This document shows, piece by piece, positions 7,695 to 15,203 of a stretch of DNA of 64,000 bases. Origin of the DNA: Chitinophaga rhizosphaerae (GTDB taxonomy: Bacteria > Bacteroidota > Bacteroidia > Chitinophagales > Chitinophagaceae). Made by a program: the position numbers and the translations under genes. The DNA is taken from NCBI RefSeq assembly GCF_003958645.1, contig NZ_RXLO01000009.1, positions 62,001 through 126,000 of the forward strand, in the 5' to 3' direction. A model generated the notes under the pieces. That model searched no databases, was not told the DNA's origin, and was given only the letters and a program-made list of their open reading frames with translations. How positions within the stretch are numbered: position 1 is the stretch's first letter; every line of letters starts with the position of its first letter.

Positions 7695-8744
7695 TTAAAG
7701 AATGAGCATGGCGTCGCCATAGCTGAAGAACCTGTATTTTTCCTTGATGGCCTGCTGGTAAGCTTCCATGATCAGGTCGTAACCGGCGAAGGCGCAAACC
7801 ATGATGAGGAGGCTGGTTTTCGGCAGGTGGAAGTTGGTTACCAATGCGTTAGGGATCGAGAAATCGTACGGAGGATGGATAAAGGTGTTGGTCCAGCCTT
7901 CGGCCGCTTTCAGGTGATTCTGCGCGGTAACGGAAGATTCTACGGCACGTACGGAAGTAGTTCCCACGGCGCAGATCTTGCGGTTTTCTTCTTTCGCCTT
8001 GTTCACGATTTTCACGGCATATTCATCGATGTGGAAATATTCCGCATCCATTTTATGCTTGCTCAGGTCTTCCACCTCGATGGGGCGGAAGGTGCCCAGG
8101 CCGGTGTGAAGGGTCACTTCGGCGAATTTCACGCCCTTGATCTCGAGGCGTTTGATCAGTTCGCGGCTGAAGTGAAGACCTGCGGTGGGGGCGGCTACCG
8201 CACCTTCGTACTTGGCGTACACGGTCTGGTAACGTTCCTTGTCTTCTTCTTCCGGCTTGCGTTTGATGTACTTCGGCAGCGGGGTTTCTCCCAGGCTGTC
8301 CAGTACGGCCTTGAACTCTTCATCGTTCCCTTCGAACAGGAAGCGGATGGTACGGCCGCGGGAAGTGGTGTTGTCGATCACTTCCGCCACCAGGCTCTCA
8401 TCGTCCCCAAAATACAGTTTGTTACCTACACGGATCTTCCTGGCCGGATCCACGATAACGTCCCACAGACGGTTTTGCTTATTCAGCTCACGGAGCAGGA
8501 ACACTTCGATCTTCGCTCCGGTTTTCTCCTTACGGCCGTATAAACGCGCAGGGAACACTTTCGTGTTGTTCACGATCATTACGTCCTTGTCGTTGAAATA
8601 ACCCAGAATGTCTTTGAAAACCTTGTGCTCTATTTTGCCGGTGGCGCGGTTTACTACCATCAGGCGGCTCTCGTCTCTTGTCTTGGAGGGATGTTGTGCG
8701 ATCAGGTTTAAGGGCAGATCGAACTTGAATTGTGATAATTTCAT
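7695..8744 (-). CDS. queA: tRNA preQ1(34) S-adenosylmethionine ribosyltransferase-isomerase
   Basis: QueA moves the ribosyl group of SAM to preQ1 at tRNA position 34 to form epoxyqueuosine. The 349-aa product matches the family from start (MKLSQFKFDLPLNLIAQHP) to end, with the characteristic MIVNNTKVFPARLYGRK, PTAGLHF, HTGLGTFRP and TTSVRAVES segments. It has its own promoter (8773-8780) and a strong terminator (7646-7675), so it is a single-gene unit between the ABC protein and ispD. No other queuosine gene is in view. Confidence 0.96.
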   Translation of the reverse strand: MKLSQFKFDLPLNLIAQHPSKTRDESRLMVVNRATGKIEHKVFKDILGYFNDKDVMIVNNTKVFPARLYGRKEKTGAKIEVFLLRELNKQNRLWDVIVDPARKIRVGNKLYFGDDESLVAEVIDNTTSRGRTIRFLFEGNDEEFKAVLDSLGETPLPKYIKRKPEEEDKERYQTVYAKYEGAVAAPTAGLHFSRELIKRLEIKGVKFAEVTLHTGLGTFRPIEVEDLSKHKMDAEYFHIDEYAVKIVNKAKEENRKICAVGTTSVRAVESSVTAQNHLKAAEGWTNTFIHPPYDFSIPNALVTNFHLPKTSLLIMVCAFAGYDLIMEAYQQAIKEKYRFFSYGDAMLIL

Positions 8745-8772
8745 ATTACGGTATGAATGAATTTAAAGTCTG

Positions 8773-8780
8773 CAAAGGTA
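8773..8780 (-). promoter_or_regulatory. Putative queA promoter, -7 box TACCTTTG
   Basis: The + strand reads CAAAGGTA. This is a perfect TAnnTTTG match on the minus strand, 28 bp upstream of the queA ATG. No TTG lies at the -33 distance. Confidence 0.6.
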
Positions 8781-8810
8781 GGAATAATAACGCATATCGT
8801 GAAATAAGGT

Positions 8811-10538
8811 TCACCGGCCCGGGATCGCAGCGATCAACTCGCGCGTGTAATCCGAAGCCGGACGGTGGTACACCGCCTCCGCAGGCCCCATTTCCGCGAT
8901 CTTCCCCTTTTGCATGACCATCATGGTATCGCTCATAAAATTCACAACCGACAGGTTGTGAGATATAAATATATACGTGAAATTAAATTCGTGTTGGAGT
9001 TCCCGCAGGAGGTTGAGCACCTGCGCCTGCACGCTCACGTCCAGCGCCGACACCGATTCGTCGCAGATAATGAACTCCGGGTTGAGCGCCAGCGCCCGGG
9101 CGATCACGATCCTTTGCCGCTGACCGCCCGAAAATTCGTGGGGATACCGGTTGTAATGCTCCGGCAACAGGCCCGTCTTTTCCAGTAAAGACATCACCCG
9201 CTCCCGGCGCTCCGGGTCGTTGCCGAACATCCCGTGCACCTGCATCGGCTCCATAATGGCCTGGCCTACCGTCATGCGAGGGTTCAGCGAGGAATAGGGG
9301 TCCTGGAAAATAATCTGGATATGCTTGCGCATCTCCCGCATTTCCCCGGCAGAAAGCGATAGCAGGTCGCGGCCGCGATAACGTATAGCCCCCTGCGTAG
9401 GCTCCACCAGCCGCAGGAGCGTCCGGCTCAGCGTGGTTTTCCCGCAACCGGATTCGCCCACGAGCCCCAGCGTCTCCCCTTCCCGCACCGTAAAACTGAT
9501 ATCGTCCACGGCTTTCGTCCAGCTCTTGGGCTTCCCGAAAAGCGATCGCCCCACCGGGAACCAGGTGCTCAGGCCCTCCACTTCCAGCAACGGCGGCCTT
9601 TCCGCCAGCATTTCGGTACGCGCCTTCATTTCCGCCGCCGGCATCTCCAGCGAACGGACGAACGCCTCCACCTCCACCGGCTCCCGGCTGCCCGTGAAAT
9701 CTTTCACGACGGGCAGGCGGCGCAGGCGAAGGTCCATCGGCGGGCGACAAGCCAGCAACCCTTTCGTATAGGCGTGGCCGGGGTGCGAGAAGATCTGTTC
9801 CACCGTTCCTTCTTCCACGATTTCACCTTTATACATAACGGCTACCCGGTCCGCGATCTCGGCGATCACGCCCAGGTCGTGGGTGATGAAAACCACGCTC
9901 ATCCCCATTTCGCGCTGCAATTCGCGCAGCAGTTCCAGGATGGTTTTCTGGACGGTGACATCGAGCGCGGTGGTGGGCTCATCGGCGATGAGCAGGCGCG
10001 GACCGCAGGAAATCGCCATGGCGATCATGACGCGCTGCTTTTGGCCGCCCGACAATTCGTGCGGATATTTATCATACGCTTCTTCCGGCCGGGGCAGTTT
10101 CACCCGTTCGAACAGGGCGATGGTTTGCCGGCGGGCTTCGCGCGGAGGTATTTTTTTATGGAGGATGATGGCTTCCGCCACCTGTTTACCGCAGGTGTGC
10201 AGCGGGTTCAGGCTGGTCATGGGTTCCTGGAAGATCATCGCGATCTCGTGGCCCCGGTAGCTGCGCATGGCCGCTTCCGGCAGGCGAAGCAAATCCACCG
10301 GCGGTTTATTTTCCGGTTGATAGACGATCTCGCCGCCGCCGATGCGCCCCGGTTCGGCAATGAGCCGCATGACGCTCAGCGACGTAACCGACTTTCCCGA
10401 ACCGGATTCGCCCACGATACCGAGAATTTCACCGGGCTGCACGTCCAGCGAAATGCTTTTCACGGCTGTGACCACATGGCCGTCGCCGCGGAATTCGACA
10501 GTCAGGTTACGGATGGAAACCAGCGGTACAGGGCTCAA
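8811..10538 (-). CDS. Tandem-ATPase ABC protein, oligopeptide/dipeptide type (DppD-DppF fusion)
   Basis: A 575-aa fusion of two nucleotide-binding domains of the peptide/nickel importer class. Domain 1 has Walker A GESGSGKS (residues 43-50), signature LSGGQKQR and Walker B LLIADEPTTALD. Domain 2 (from about residue 310) has GESGCGKT, FSGGQRQR and IICDESVSALD. Both keep intact catalytic motifs. No permease or binding protein is adjacent, so the transport partner must be elsewhere. The only reasonable start is TTG at 10536-10538 (an upstream in-frame ATT is less likely); it overlaps the TGA of the AMP nucleosidase gene as TTGA, which suggests translational coupling. Substrate unknown. Confidence 0.9.
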   Translation of the reverse strand: MSPVPLVSIRNLTVEFRGDGHVVTAVKSISLDVQPGEILGIVGESGSGKSVTSLSVMRLIAEPGRIGGGEIVYQPENKPPVDLLRLPEAAMRSYRGHEIAMIFQEPMTSLNPLHTCGKQVAEAIILHKKIPPREARRQTIALFERVKLPRPEEAYDKYPHELSGGQKQRVMIAMAISCGPRLLIADEPTTALDVTVQKTILELLRELQREMGMSVVFITHDLGVIAEIADRVAVMYKGEIVEEGTVEQIFSHPGHAYTKGLLACRPPMDLRLRRLPVVKDFTGSREPVEVEAFVRSLEMPAAEMKARTEMLAERPPLLEVEGLSTWFPVGRSLFGKPKSWTKAVDDISFTVREGETLGLVGESGCGKTTLSRTLLRLVEPTQGAIRYRGRDLLSLSAGEMREMRKHIQIIFQDPYSSLNPRMTVGQAIMEPMQVHGMFGNDPERRERVMSLLEKTGLLPEHYNRYPHEFSGGQRQRIVIARALALNPEFIICDESVSALDVSVQAQVLNLLRELQHEFNFTYIFISHNLSVVNFMSDTMMVMQKGKIAEMGPAEAVYHRPASDYTRELIAAIPGR

Positions 10539-11305
10539 AATCGGAGGTGTTTAACGGTTTGGTGACTGTTGATGAGATTTTTCAGGGAGTCGATCCCGAT
10601 GCGGAGGTGCCGGTCTACGAATTCGCTCGTCACTTTTTTATCGCTTTCCTCGGTTTTCACGCCTTCCGGCACCATGGGCGAATCGGAAACGAGGAGGAGC
10701 GCGCCGGTTGGGATCTTATTATAGAAACCTACCGAAAAGATGGTCGCCGTTTCCATATCGATGGCCATGGCGCGGATTTTCTCGAGGTATTTTTTGAAAT
10801 CGGCGTCATGTTCCCAAACGCGGCGGTTGGTGCTGTAACAGGTGCCGGTCCAGTAATCGCAGCCGTATTCGCGGATGGTTGTGGAAATGGCTTTTTGCAG
10901 GGCGAACGCAGGCAGGGCGGGCACTTCGACCGGGAAATAGTCGTTGGAGGTACCTTCTCCCCGGATCGCCGCGATGGGCAGGATGAGGTCGCCAATGGTA
11001 TTTTTCTTCTTCAGTCCCCCGCATTTCCCCAAAAACAGCACGGCTTTCGGCTGGATGGCGCTGAGGAGGTCCATAACGGTGGCGGCGCCGGGGCTTCCCA
11101 TCCCGAAATTGATGATGGTGATGTCTCCGGCGGTACAACATTGCATGGGGCGGTCGGCACCCACGATTTCCGCGTTATGCCACTGGGAAAATTGAAGTAC
11201 GTAGTTGGAAAAATTGGTCAGCAGGATGTGGGAACCGAAGTTCTCCAGCTTCTCGCCCGTGTACCTGGGCAGCCAGTTAGCTACTATCTCTTCTTTCGTT
11301 TTCAT
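10535..11305 (-). CDS. amn: AMP nucleosidase-like phosphorylase family protein
   Basis: A 256-aa member of the nucleoside phosphorylase superfamily corresponding to the catalytic half of AMP nucleosidase, which splits AMP to adenine and ribose 5-phosphate. Visible family features are the glycine-rich INFGMGSPGAATVMDLL, LFLGKCGG and the purine/ribose-site motif AIDMETATIF. It lacks the extra N-terminal domain of the about 480-aa enterobacterial enzyme, as Bacteroidota homologues do. The ATG at 11303-11305 (MKTKEEIV) is preferred over one at 11353, which adds unrelated residues. The gene end overlaps the start of the ABC protein by 4 bp. The exact substrate (AMP or another nucleoside) is not proven by sequence. 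Confidence 0.87.
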   Translation of the reverse strand: MKTKEEIVANWLPRYTGEKLENFGSHILLTNFSNYVLQFSQWHNAEIVGADRPMQCCTAGDITIINFGMGSPGAATVMDLLSAIQPKAVLFLGKCGGLKKKNTIGDLILPIAAIRGEGTSNDYFPVEVPALPAFALQKAISTTIREYGCDYWTGTCYSTNRRVWEHDADFKKYLEKIRAMAIDMETATIFSVGFYNKIPTGALLLVSDSPMVPEGVKTEESDKKVTSEFVDRHLRIGIDSLKNLINSHQTVKHLRF

Positions 11306-11369
11306 AGCCTTTTGACAAGTGAATGTAATGTTTTTTCGGCAATCGGGCGTCAATCCCTAGTTTTACGGT

Positions 11370-11840
11370 ATGATTTCCATCCGTTTCCCGCAACCCGACT
11401 TCAAGATCACGGCTAATGACGGCAAAGACATGATTTATGACGCTTACCGGAAGAAATACGTGGTGTTGACGCCGGAGGAGTGGGTCAGGCAGAATTTCCT
11501 GAATTACCTCGTCAAATCCCGCCAGTATCCCGGGGCGCTGCTTAGTATCGAAAAGGAACTGCATCTCGGGGAGCTCCGCAAGCGGTGCGACATCGTCGTG
11601 TATTCCCGCGAGGCCATGCCCTGGATGATCGTGGAGTGCAAGGAAATGGGCGTTCCGTTGAAACAGCCGGTCCTGGAGCAGATCGTTCGCTATCACATGG
11701 CCCTGCCGGCGCCCTGGCTGGTGATCACCAATGGTGTGAACACCTGGTGCTGCCGGTTAGACGGGGCGGCGGGGAGCTGGGTTTTCGAGCACGATTTGCC
11801 GGATTATCCGCCCGTTGTGCCGCCGCCGGCTGAAGAGTGA
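11370..11840 (+). CDS. Stand-alone HsdR N-terminal-like (PD-(D/E)xK fold) protein
   Basis: A 156-aa protein resembling only the N-terminal nuclease-fold domain of type I restriction subunit HsdR. The active-site pattern is visible as an acidic residue in KRCDIVVYS followed by the E-x-K element in MIVECKEMG, with a Gln-containing segment (LEQIVRYH) after it. No HsdM, HsdS or helicase part is nearby, so it is not a restriction system by itself. Such single-domain proteins are common in Bacteroidota and their function is unknown. A near-match -7 box (TAGTTTTA, 11358-11365) ends only four bases before the ATG, so the mRNA may be leaderless. It is divergent from amn. Confidence 0.82.
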   Translation: MISIRFPQPDFKITANDGKDMIYDAYRKKYVVLTPEEWVRQNFLNYLVKSRQYPGALLSIEKELHLGELRKRCDIVVYSREAMPWMIVECKEMGVPLKQPVLEQIVRYHMALPAPWLVITNGVNTWCCRLDGAAGSWVFEHDLPDYPPVVPPPAEE

Positions 11841-11860
11841 TCGCGATTGTTAAAATAGTA

Positions 11861-11885
11861 ACGGCCGGGCAAGGTGCCCGGCCGT
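11861..11885. terminator. Hairpin between convergent genes, likely bidirectional terminator
   Basis: A perfect 11-bp GC-rich stem (ACGGCCGGGCA, 11861-11871, with TGCCCGGCCGT, 11875-11885) and a 3-nt loop lie between the HsdR-N-like gene and the glutamate dehydrogenase gene. There is no long T run on either side, so its efficiency is uncertain. Confidence 0.65.
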
Positions 11886-11913
11886 TGTCGTACAGTCCAT
11901 ATTCGGTGCAAGA

Positions 11914-13350
11914 TCAGGGGAAAATGCCCAGCTGCTCGTAAGCGGCGCCTACCTTGTCGATAGCGCAAACGTAAGCGGCGGTGCGCATATCCTTGATCTT
12001 TTTATGTTCGAGGGATTTTTCGCGCACTTCGTGGAGGGCAGTGATCATGGTTTCTTCCAGGCCGGAATATACCAGGTCTACTTCGTCGGCACCGTGGGCG
12101 ATGAATTTCCTTTCTTTTTCGGATACTTTTTTGCCGGTCAGTTCTTCGATCTGGCCGAGGATGTGGATGTTCATGTTTTCGTCGAAGCGTTTGCCGAGGC
12201 GGCCATAGCGCACGTGGCTGAGGTTTTTCAGCCATTCGAAGTAAGACACGGTAACACCGCCGGCGTTGAGGAACATATCGGGCACAACGATCACGCCTTT
12301 TTTGACGAGGATGTCGTCCGCTTCGGGTGTGAGGGGGCCGTTGGCGGCTTCGCCGATGATCTTCGCCTTGATTTTGGGCGCGTTTTCGGCGTGGATCACA
12401 TTTTCGAGGGCGGCGGGGATGAGGATATCGCAATCCACTTCGAGGCCATCGGTGTTCTTTTTCAGGTTTTTGGCGCCGGGGAAGCCGGTGATGGAGCCGG
12501 TTTCCAATTTGTGTTTCAGCACGGCGTCGGGGTCGAGGCCTTTGTGGTTGTAGATAGCGCCATCCCATTCGATGAGGCAAACTACCTTGGAGCCGGCTTC
12601 GTGGAAGTATTTGGCGGCGTGGTAGCCCACGTTGCCCATCCCCTGAACGGCTACTGTTTTGCCTTCGAGGCCGGGCTCGAGGCCGATGCGTTTCATATCT
12701 TCTTTCACGTTGCAGAGCTCGCGCAGGCCATAGAACACGCCGAGGCCGGTGGCTTCCTTACGGCCGCGGACGCCGCCCTGGGACACAGGTTTGCCGGTCA
12801 CGCAGCCGTAGCCGTCGATCTCTCCGGGCCGGAGGCTCATGTAAGTGTCGAGGATCCAGCTCATTTCGCGTTCGCCGGTACCGTAATCGGGGGCGGGAAC
12901 GTCGATACCGGGGCCGATGAAGTTTTTCTTCACGAGTTCGGCGGTATACCGGCGGGTGATATTTTCGAGCTGGAAGGGGGTGTAGTTACGGGGATTGATG
13001 CGGATGCCGCCTTTCGCGCCGCCGAAGGGCACGTTTACGATGGCGCATTTGTAGGTCATAAGTGCGGCGAGGGCCATTACTTCGTCCTGGTTCACTTCGT
13101 CGCTGAAGCGGATACCGCCTTTACAGGGCAGCTTGTGGTGGGAGTGCTGCACACGGTATGCCTCGATCACTTCGATCCCGTCGCCCACGCGAACGGGGAA
13201 TTTCATGCGGTATACGGCGTTACAGGCTTTGATCTGCTCCAGGATGCCATTCTCCCATTTGGTGAATTGCGCAGCCTTGTCGAAACTCATTTCCACGCTG
13301 TGGAAGAAGTTATAATGCGGTTCTTGCGTCAGCGCTTTTGCTTTAGCCAT
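11914..13350 (-). CDS. gdhA: Glutamate dehydrogenase (Glu/Leu/Phe/Val dehydrogenase family)
   Basis: Interconverts glutamate with 2-oxoglutarate and ammonia. The 478-aa protein contains the substrate/catalytic Lys regions LPCKGGIRFSDEV and VPFGGAKGGI, the DVPAPDYGTG segment, and the Rossmann motif VAVQGMGNVGYHAAKYFHEAG. The C-terminal portion (about residues 400-478) is longer than in short hexameric enzymes. Cofactor preference (NAD or NADP) is not read here. The start is a clear ATG at 13348-13350. It stands alone, converging on the HsdR-N-like gene across a hairpin and following ccmD on the same strand after 66 bp. Confidence 0.94.
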   Translation of the reverse strand: MAKAKALTQEPHYNFFHSVEMSFDKAAQFTKWENGILEQIKACNAVYRMKFPVRVGDGIEVIEAYRVQHSHHKLPCKGGIRFSDEVNQDEVMALAALMTYKCAIVNVPFGGAKGGIRINPRNYTPFQLENITRRYTAELVKKNFIGPGIDVPAPDYGTGEREMSWILDTYMSLRPGEIDGYGCVTGKPVSQGGVRGRKEATGLGVFYGLRELCNVKEDMKRIGLEPGLEGKTVAVQGMGNVGYHAAKYFHEAGSKVVCLIEWDGAIYNHKGLDPDAVLKHKLETGSITGFPGAKNLKKNTDGLEVDCDILIPAALENVIHAENAPKIKAKIIGEAANGPLTPEADDILVKKGVIVVPDMFLNAGGVTVSYFEWLKNLSHVRYGRLGKRFDENMNIHILGQIEELTGKKVSEKERKFIAHGADEVDLVYSGLEETMITALHEVREKSLEHKKIKDMRTAAYVCAIDKVGAAYEQLGIFP

Positions 13351-13416
13351 AAAAAACGGTTTAGATATGTTGTTTTGGTGTTGTAAGCAGACTTGTAATG
13401 GGGGCGGCGTAGCGGG

Positions 13417-13674
13417 CTATTTTTCTTTTTCGAGCCTGGAGATCTTCCGGTCCAGCCTTACGAGGTAGATCGTGATACAGCTGAAGATGATCACCAGGAT
13501 GCCAACGGCCACATAAATTTTGCTGTTGCTGCGGAAAAACTCGTTCACGGGACCGGTCTCTGTATTTTGCTGGGTAGCGGCTTGTTGTACGGTTTCGGCG
13601 TTTTCCTGTCCGAAAACGGCGGTTACGAGCAGCATGAGCGCGGTGAAAATGGAAAAGGATATTCTGTTAACCAT
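13417..13674 (-). CDS. ccmD: CcmD family small membrane protein
   Basis: An 85-aa membrane protein with a signal/anchor helix (residues 1-22), a short Gln/Thr-rich periplasmic stretch, one transmembrane helix (about 53-72, VAVGILVIIFSCITIYLV), and a charged cytoplasmic tail RLDRKISRLEKEK. The helix followed by a basic/acidic tail is the form of CcmD, which helps release holo-CcmE from the heme-handling complex. Its start overlaps the end of ccmC by 8 bp, so the two are translated together. The N-terminal hydrophobic segment makes it longer than enterobacterial CcmD; this looks usual for Bacteroidota proteins of this name. Confidence 0.8.
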   Translation of the reverse strand: MVNRISFSIFTALMLLVTAVFGQENAETVQQAATQQNTETGPVNEFFRSNSKIYVAVGILVIIFSCITIYLVRLDRKISRLEKEK

Positions 13675-14332
13675 GAAGGATATTTTTAAGAGCCAATCTT
13701 TTATAACGGTTGCGAAGGGTGTAGATCCAGATGCCGAGGAGCGTAAAGCCGATGAAGGCAGGCCAGAGCACCATTTTGATGGTGCCGGCGGTGTCTTTAT
13801 CGCTGAAGCCGGGGCTGCTGGCGCTTCCCGGGTGAAGGGAATCCACCGTCCGGGGGATGATGTAAGTGAGGGGGATGAGCAGGGCGAAGGCGAAAACGTT
13901 GTAGATCGCCGACACGCGGGCCCTTTTGTCGATATCGGTGAACGACATGCGGAGCACCAGGTACGCCATGTAGATCGCCAGGGCGATGGCGGTGGTCATC
14001 TGCTTCGGATCGTTCACGATGGTGCCGCCCCAGGTATAGGTGGCCCAGAGCATGCCGGTCAGGAACCCCATCACGCCAAACAGTACGCCTACGCTACCCG
14101 CGCTGGAAGCACGGACGTCCTTTTTGAGATCGTTGGTTGCGAGGTACCATATGGAATTAACGACGGAAATCGTGAGCAGGGTATACATTGCCATCCACAT
14201 CGGCAAGTGAAAGAAGATGCTGCGGGCAGCCTGCTGGTTGTTGCCGATCACCGGCACCGGAACCATGAACCCTCCGATGATCACATACAGGAGCAACATC
14301 ACGGAGAGTATTTTCCACCAATTTTTAGCCAT
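13667..14332 (-). CDS. ccmC: Cytochrome c biogenesis heme-handling protein CcmC/CcsA-like
   Basis: A 221-aa integral membrane protein with about six transmembrane helices and the tryptophan-rich heme-binding WWD region, seen as TYTWGGTIVNDPKQ near residue 100. CcmC attaches heme to the chaperone CcmE in cytochrome c maturation system I. Conserved His residues lie in SIFFHLPMWMAMY and DSLHPG. It overlaps ccmD by 8 bp. It lies 136 bp after ccmB and has its own very good promoter (TTG-N19-TAGGTTTG), so it may be expressed separately from ccmB. Confidence 0.92.
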   Translation of the reverse strand: MAKNWWKILSVMLLLYVIIGGFMVPVPVIGNNQQAARSIFFHLPMWMAMYTLLTISVVNSIWYLATNDLKKDVRASSAGSVGVLFGVMGFLTGMLWATYTWGGTIVNDPKQMTTAIALAIYMAYLVLRMSFTDIDKRARVSAIYNVFAFALLIPLTYIIPRTVDSLHPGSASSPGFSDKDTAGTIKMVLWPAFIGFTLLGIWIYTLRNRYKRLALKNILHG

Positions 14333-14355
14333 TTCTCAAATTGAAATATTGGGGG

Positions 14356-14385
14356 CAAACCTACACGATTCTCCGCTAACGGCAA
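14356..14385 (-). promoter_or_regulatory. Putative ccmC promoter, TTG-N19-TAGGTTTG
   Basis: On the minus strand TTG (14385-14383) and TAGGTTTG (14363-14356) are separated by exactly 19 bases, the consensus arrangement for Bacteroidota sigma-A promoters. It lies 24 bp upstream of the ccmC ATG, in the gap after ccmB. Confidence 0.75.
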
Positions 14386-14468
14386 AGCAAATTGAGGATT
14401 TTGATGAACCTGCAAAGCATCCGTTCCGCTTTGAATAATCCGCACCCCGGAAGGTATTTTGTTAAAAA

Positions 14469-15131
14469 TTATTCTTTCCACAGGAAGGGGAAGAGGATGA
14501 GCGCCAGCGCCACTACCAGCAGGTCCATCCCCGCCAGCATGAGGAACATCCTCCCCAGCCCGGGCTGTACCACCGGCGAAAACGCGCTCTGGGAAACGTT
14601 GCTGAGCAAAATCAGGATGGGCATGATCAGCGGGAAACCCATGATCGCCATCAGCGCCGCATTCTGGCTCGCCTGCGCCGCAATAGCCGCCAGCATGGTG
14701 AACAGCAGGCTCAGGCTCACCCCTCCCAGGAGCACCACCCCCAGGAAATACCACGGCTTCACCAGCGGGTTCCCCAGGAACATCATGCAGCAAAGCAGCG
14801 TCACCCCACTGAACAGCAGCATCAGCAACACATTGTAAATCAGCTTCGCCGCGATGAAATAACGGGGGTGTACCAACGAATAGAAGTACAACAGCCGCCC
14901 ACGGCTCTCCTGCAGAAAACTCTTCGCCACCGCATTCACGCACACGAAAAGCTGCACCACCCAGAACAACGCATTCCACATCCGCTCCTCCGGCTCCCGC
15001 ACCATCAAATTGATGACGAACACCGTCGAAAAAACGTACAGGAGTATGCCGAAAAGGGCGTGGCGCTGGCGCCATTCAAGCAGCACATCCTTGCGGACCA
15101 GTGCGTAAATCTGGGAAATGGGACTTTTCAC
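14469..15131 (-). CDS. ccmB: Heme exporter protein CcmB
   Basis: A 220-aa membrane component of the CcmAB ABC complex of cytochrome c maturation, with about six transmembrane helices and the family opening IYALVRKDVLLEWRQRHAL. The start is GTG at 15129-15131 (MKSPISQIY); no ATG occurs before residue 42. A -7 box on the same strand ends only about five bases upstream, so the transcript may begin at or next to the start codon. CcmA, the ATPase partner, is not in the window. ccmC and ccmD follow on the same strand. Confidence 0.92.
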   Translation of the reverse strand: MKSPISQIYALVRKDVLLEWRQRHALFGILLYVFSTVFVINLMVREPEERMWNALFWVVQLFVCVNAVAKSFLQESRGRLLYFYSLVHPRYFIAAKLIYNVLLMLLFSGVTLLCCMMFLGNPLVKPWYFLGVVLLGGVSLSLLFTMLAAIAAQASQNAALMAIMGFPLIMPILILLSNVSQSAFSPVVQPGLGRMFLMLAGMDLLVVALALILFPFLWKE

Positions 15132-15136
15132 AACAG

Positions 15137-15150
15137 CAAAGATAACTTTG
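15137..15150. promoter_or_regulatory. Overlapping divergent -7 boxes (ccmB and accC)
   Basis: The palindrome-like CAAAGATAACTTTG contains TATCTTTG on the minus strand (15144-15137, for ccmB) and TAACTTTG on the plus strand (15143-15150, for accC). The two boxes share two bases, so one polymerase would block the other. Confidence 0.55.
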
Positions 15151-15179
15151 ATCCGCCAATTTGAAATCCATTAACTTTA
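15148..15179 (+). promoter_or_regulatory. Second putative accC promoter, TTG-N21-TAACTTTA
   Basis: TTG at 15148-15150 is followed after 21 bases by TAACTTTA (15172-15179), one base from the TAnnTTTG consensus. It lies 24 bp upstream of the accC ATG. It is an alternative or addition to the box at 15143-15150. Confidence 0.45.
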
Positions 15180-15203
15180 GCGTTTTATCGCAATGCCAAG
15201 CAT

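Noticed and set aside
12004..13386. A 460-codon open frame opposite the glutamate dehydrogenase gene
   Set aside because: It is the mirror of a certain gene; its translation is low-complexity, rich in Phe, Val and His, as expected for the complement of GC-rich codons, and has no family features.
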